Origin: Alphaproteobacteria bacterium
Lineage (GTDB): Bacteria; Pseudomonadota; Alphaproteobacteria; Rhizobiales; Xanthobacteraceae
Reading direction: 5' to 3'
Assembly: GCA_005884465.1 (NCBI GenBank)
Contig: VAZH01000323.1
Span: 1-8,293 of the forward strand
Length of the DNA: 8,293 nt
Under the pieces are notes generated by a model, which did not search any database, was not told the origin of the DNA, and saw only the letters and a list, made by a program, of their open reading frames with translations. The position numbers and the translations under genes were made by a program. Numbering within the stretch: position 1 is the stretch's first letter; each line of letters begins with the position of its first letter. Below, piece after piece: positions 6,412 to 8,293 of the stretch.

Positions 6412-7352
6412 GCAATGCCTCCGGTATCGTTCCAGTGCGTCCTTTGGCGCAACCGAAGCAGTGCACCGGCCAGGGCGACGATCAGGGCGAAGAAAACGAC
6501 CACAATCGCGGACGCGTATCCGACGTCGTAATAGACGAAGGCGACGCTGTAGAGATAGAGGTTGATCGTTTCCGAGGCCGAGCCGGGGCCGCCCTGGGTG
6601 ATGGCGAAGATGATGTCAAAACTCTTCACCGCGTCGATCATGCGGATCATGGATGCGATGAAAAGGAATGGCATGATCAGCGGCAGCGAGATGTAGCGGA
6701 ATATCTGCCAGCGGGTGGCGCCATCGATCAGCGCGCTCTCATAGGGCTCGGCCGGGATTGCGGCAAGGCCGCCGAGCACGATCAGCATCACCAGCGGCGT
6801 CCATTGCCAGGTTTCGACCAGAACCAGGGAAGGAATCACCGTCGCGGGGTGAAACACCCAGAGCTGCGGCGGCAAGCCGACCAGCGACAGCAGGTAGTTG
6901 AGGATCCCCAGTTGCGGGTGGAACATCATCGTCCACACCAGCGCGATGGCGACCGGGGTCGCCATCATCGGCAGGATAAAGAGGCCGCGCAGCAAGCCGC
7001 GCATCGGAAATTTGGCATGAAATACCACCGCCGCGAGCGTGCCGAGCAATAGCGGCAGTGCGACCGACAGCGCGGTATAGACAAGGGTGTGCCACACCGA
7101 CTCGACGAAACGCGCATCGCTTGGCAGCCGGATGTAATTGGCAAGGCCGACGAAAGTCGGCGGCGCGCCGACCTTCCATTCGTGCAGGCTCATCCAGATC
7201 GTGTAGGCCCACGGGAAGATGATGACCGCGAGAACCACGATCAGCGCCGGCAGAACGAACGGCCAGTAGGACGGCGACTGCCAACCGGCCGTTTCGTGCG
7301 CGGCGACGCCCGATCGAGCCGGCGCGGATTCGGTCGCAGTGACGCCGCTCAC
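6408..7352 (-). CDS. Carbohydrate ABC transporter permease, MalF family
   Basis: Read from GTG 7352, this is a 314-residue membrane protein, the usual size for MalF/UgpA-type permeases of CUT1 importers. A short polar N-terminus precedes the first helix (about 31-53). Further hydrophobic segments lie at about 86-110, 120-145, 170-197, 222-240 and 276-300. The EAA loop is at about 202-224 (PYESALIDGATRWQIFRYISLP), nearly identical to that of the partner permease. FAITQGGPGSASETINLYLY is a strong family signature. The GTG overlaps by GTGA (7349-7352) the stop that the binding-protein gene would normally use, as is common in such operons; no strong ribosome site precedes it, so coupling is expected. 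Oddly, the open frame does not stop upstream: because of a frame change near 7440, it runs on into the binding-protein gene. The permease may therefore be made alone from GTG, as the tail of a fusion, or both. Confidence 0.9.
   Translation of the reverse strand: MSGVTATESAPARSGVAAHETAGWQSPSYWPFVLPALIVVLAVIIFPWAYTIWMSLHEWKVGAPPTFVGLANYIRLPSDARFVESVWHTLVYTALSVALPLLLGTLAAVVFHAKFPMRGLLRGLFILPMMATPVAIALVWTMMFHPQLGILNYLLSLVGLPPQLWVFHPATVIPSLVLVETWQWTPLVMLIVLGGLAAIPAEPYESALIDGATRWQIFRYISLPLIMPFLFIASMIRMIDAVKSFDIIFAITQGGPGSASETINLYLYSVAFVYYDVGYASAIVVVFFALIVALAGALLRLRQRTHWNDTGGIA
6418..6422 (-). promoter_or_regulatory. Ribosome binding site of the malG-like gene
   Basis: On the minus strand a full GGAGG stands 6 bases before ATG 6411. 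It lies within the last codons of the upstream permease gene and supports the ATGA-overlap start. Confidence 0.75.
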
Positions 7353-8293
7353 GACTTCTCGCTGCGCTCCAGGATCGGGCGGAATTGCTCGTGCGCCTTT
7401 TTCAACTCCGTCTCCGGGTCCGCCCCCGACAGCGTCGCAGTGAATGATCACCGGCAGGCCGAGCTTACTGATCTTGGCGGAATCGATGACCGACTGCAGC
7501 CATTCCTGCGGCATCTTCACGCCTTTGCGCACTTCCGCATCGTTGAGGATCGAGTTACGGAACGGTACGCCGCCGCCACTTTGCAGTAATCGCGCGCCCT
7601 GCGCTTTCGATACGGCCCATTGGCAGAGAAGATAGGCAGCTTCCTTGTTCTTGCTTGCCTGCGCGATGCCGAGGCCGTCGCCGTAGGTCGCCGAGTACTG
7701 ACCCTTTGGTCCGGCCGGCACCATCGTGTAGCCGACCTTGCCAACGATGCGCGAGGCCGCCGGATCTTCCAGCGGAGGCGCCCAGCCCACGCCGTCGATC
7801 CACATCGCGGAGCGGCCCTGTGTGAAGGAAGCCATCGACTCCATCCAGTTGAAGCCGGAGACACCTGGAGGTGCGACCTTGGTCAGCAGGCGCTGATACA
7901 TTTTGGTTGCCTCGATCGCCTCGGGACCGTCGGTTAGGATGTTGCCCTTGGCGTCGAGGAATTCGCCGCCGTAGTTCAAAAAGAAGTTCGTCCATAGCGT
8001 CATATTGGCGTTGCGCAGCCCGCGCCCGACGAAGCCAAAAGTGCCTTCCTTCGGATCGGTGAGCGTTTCGGCGGCCGCGACCATCTCATCGAAAGTTTTC
8101 GGCACCGCGACGCCTTTCTTCTGGAACAACTCCTTGTTGTAATAGAGGATGAAGTAGTCGACCGACCACGGCAGCGAGTGCATCTGCCCCTTGTCGTTCT
8201 TGGCGTATTGAAGACCGGCAGCCGAAAAGTCGCTTTCCACCAGATCCGGCGCGGTGAGATTCGGGTCTTTAAGATAGCCCGACATGTCGGCGA
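7349..8293 (-). CDS. Family-1 extracellular solute-binding protein of the sugar ABC importer, N-terminus outside window, damaged near its C-terminus
   Basis: This is the periplasmic sugar-capturing partner of the two permeases; the signal peptide and first lobe begin beyond the right edge. Family features are clear: MHSLPWSVDYFILYYNKELF, a KTFDEMVAAAETLTDP segment, TLWTNFFLNYGGEFLDAKGN, SFTQGRSAMWIDG, and a late AAYLLCQWAVSKAQGARLLQ segment. The frame is normal down to GLPVII (7460-7443), then continues as HCDAVGGGPGDG, which is unlike the family. The expected ending is found one base over, from 7441 to a TGA at 7349-7351: 30 residues starting TATLSGADPE and closing FRPILERSEKS. A conserved stretch of about 13 residues that I recall between the two (PVTEFRD...AL type) is missing. 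A deletion whose length is 2 modulo 3, such as 38 bases, would explain both. In the surviving frame the protein runs without a stop into the MalF-like permease. Function is doubtful: altered C-terminus, possible membrane fusion, or a sequencing error. Confidence 0.85.
7439..7446 (-). other. Frameshift/deletion junction in the solute-binding protein gene
   Basis: Upstream of this point the binding-protein frame has codons starting at 7460, 7457 and so on; downstream the family-like C-terminus has codons starting at 7441, 7438 and so on. The offset of 19 bases means a loss of 2 bases modulo 3. The exact breakpoint cannot be placed to the base, but it falls between the ATC-ATT codons (II) and the ACT codon that begins TATLSGADPE. 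Confidence 0.75.

Noticed and set aside
6408..8293. A genuine evolved binding-protein/permease fusion
   Set aside because: The intact family C-terminus and stop codon survive in the next frame, overlapping the permease GTG, and the linker is frame-shifted coding sequence. A recent lesion or sequence error explains it better.

Overview
The window is high-GC DNA, densely coding with short intergenic gaps. It most resembles a Bradyrhizobium-type alphaproteobacterium. Three things support this: the nitrate-assimilation gene set (nitrate ABC transporter, single-domain haemoglobin, FAD oxidoreductase, assimilatory nitrate reductase) matches the cluster known from Bradyrhizobium diazoefficiens/japonicum; both gaps larger than a few bases are filled by palindromic repeats of a kind I recognise from Bradyrhizobiaceae genomes; and the codon usage is uniformly GC-rich. 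The genus is an inference from memory, not from a search.

Left half (1-5512, + strand): the end of the nitrate transporter permease nrtB, its ATPase nrtC, a 111-base gap holding a two-armed inverted repeat, then haemoglobin (bjgb-like), FAD/NAD(P)H oxidoreductase (flp-like) and the 905-residue nitrate reductase (nasC/nasA). The last three genes are separated by 9 and 4 bases and look like one transcription unit. Together they would import nitrate, reduce it to nitrite in the cytoplasm with NAD(P)H-derived electrons, and remove nitric oxide formed as a by-product. The MFS transporter narK, which I recall between nrtC and bjgb in B. diazoefficiens, is absent here. No nitrite reductase is present in the window.

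Middle (5513-5583): a strong 59-base imperfect palindrome lies between the convergent nitrate and sugar-transport operons.

Right half (5584-8293, - strand): a carbohydrate-type ABC importer, read right to left: family-1 solute-binding protein (its N-terminus is beyond the window), MalF-type permease and MalG-type permease, with GTGA and ATGA overlaps at the two junctions. No ATPase is in view. The most notable observation is in the binding-protein gene. Near its 3' end the frame changes at about 7440-7446. The ordinary C-terminus of the family (ending FRPILERSEKS-stop) is still present, but in the next frame. Because malF overlaps the old stop codon by GTGA, the shift joins the binding protein in frame to the permease, giving one uninterrupted frame from 8293 down to 6408. 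This looks like a recent out-of-frame deletion (or a sequence error) that fused two genes, not a designed fusion.

I found no tRNA, rRNA, CRISPR, insertion sequence or phage feature. No gene-free stretch exceeds 111 bases.
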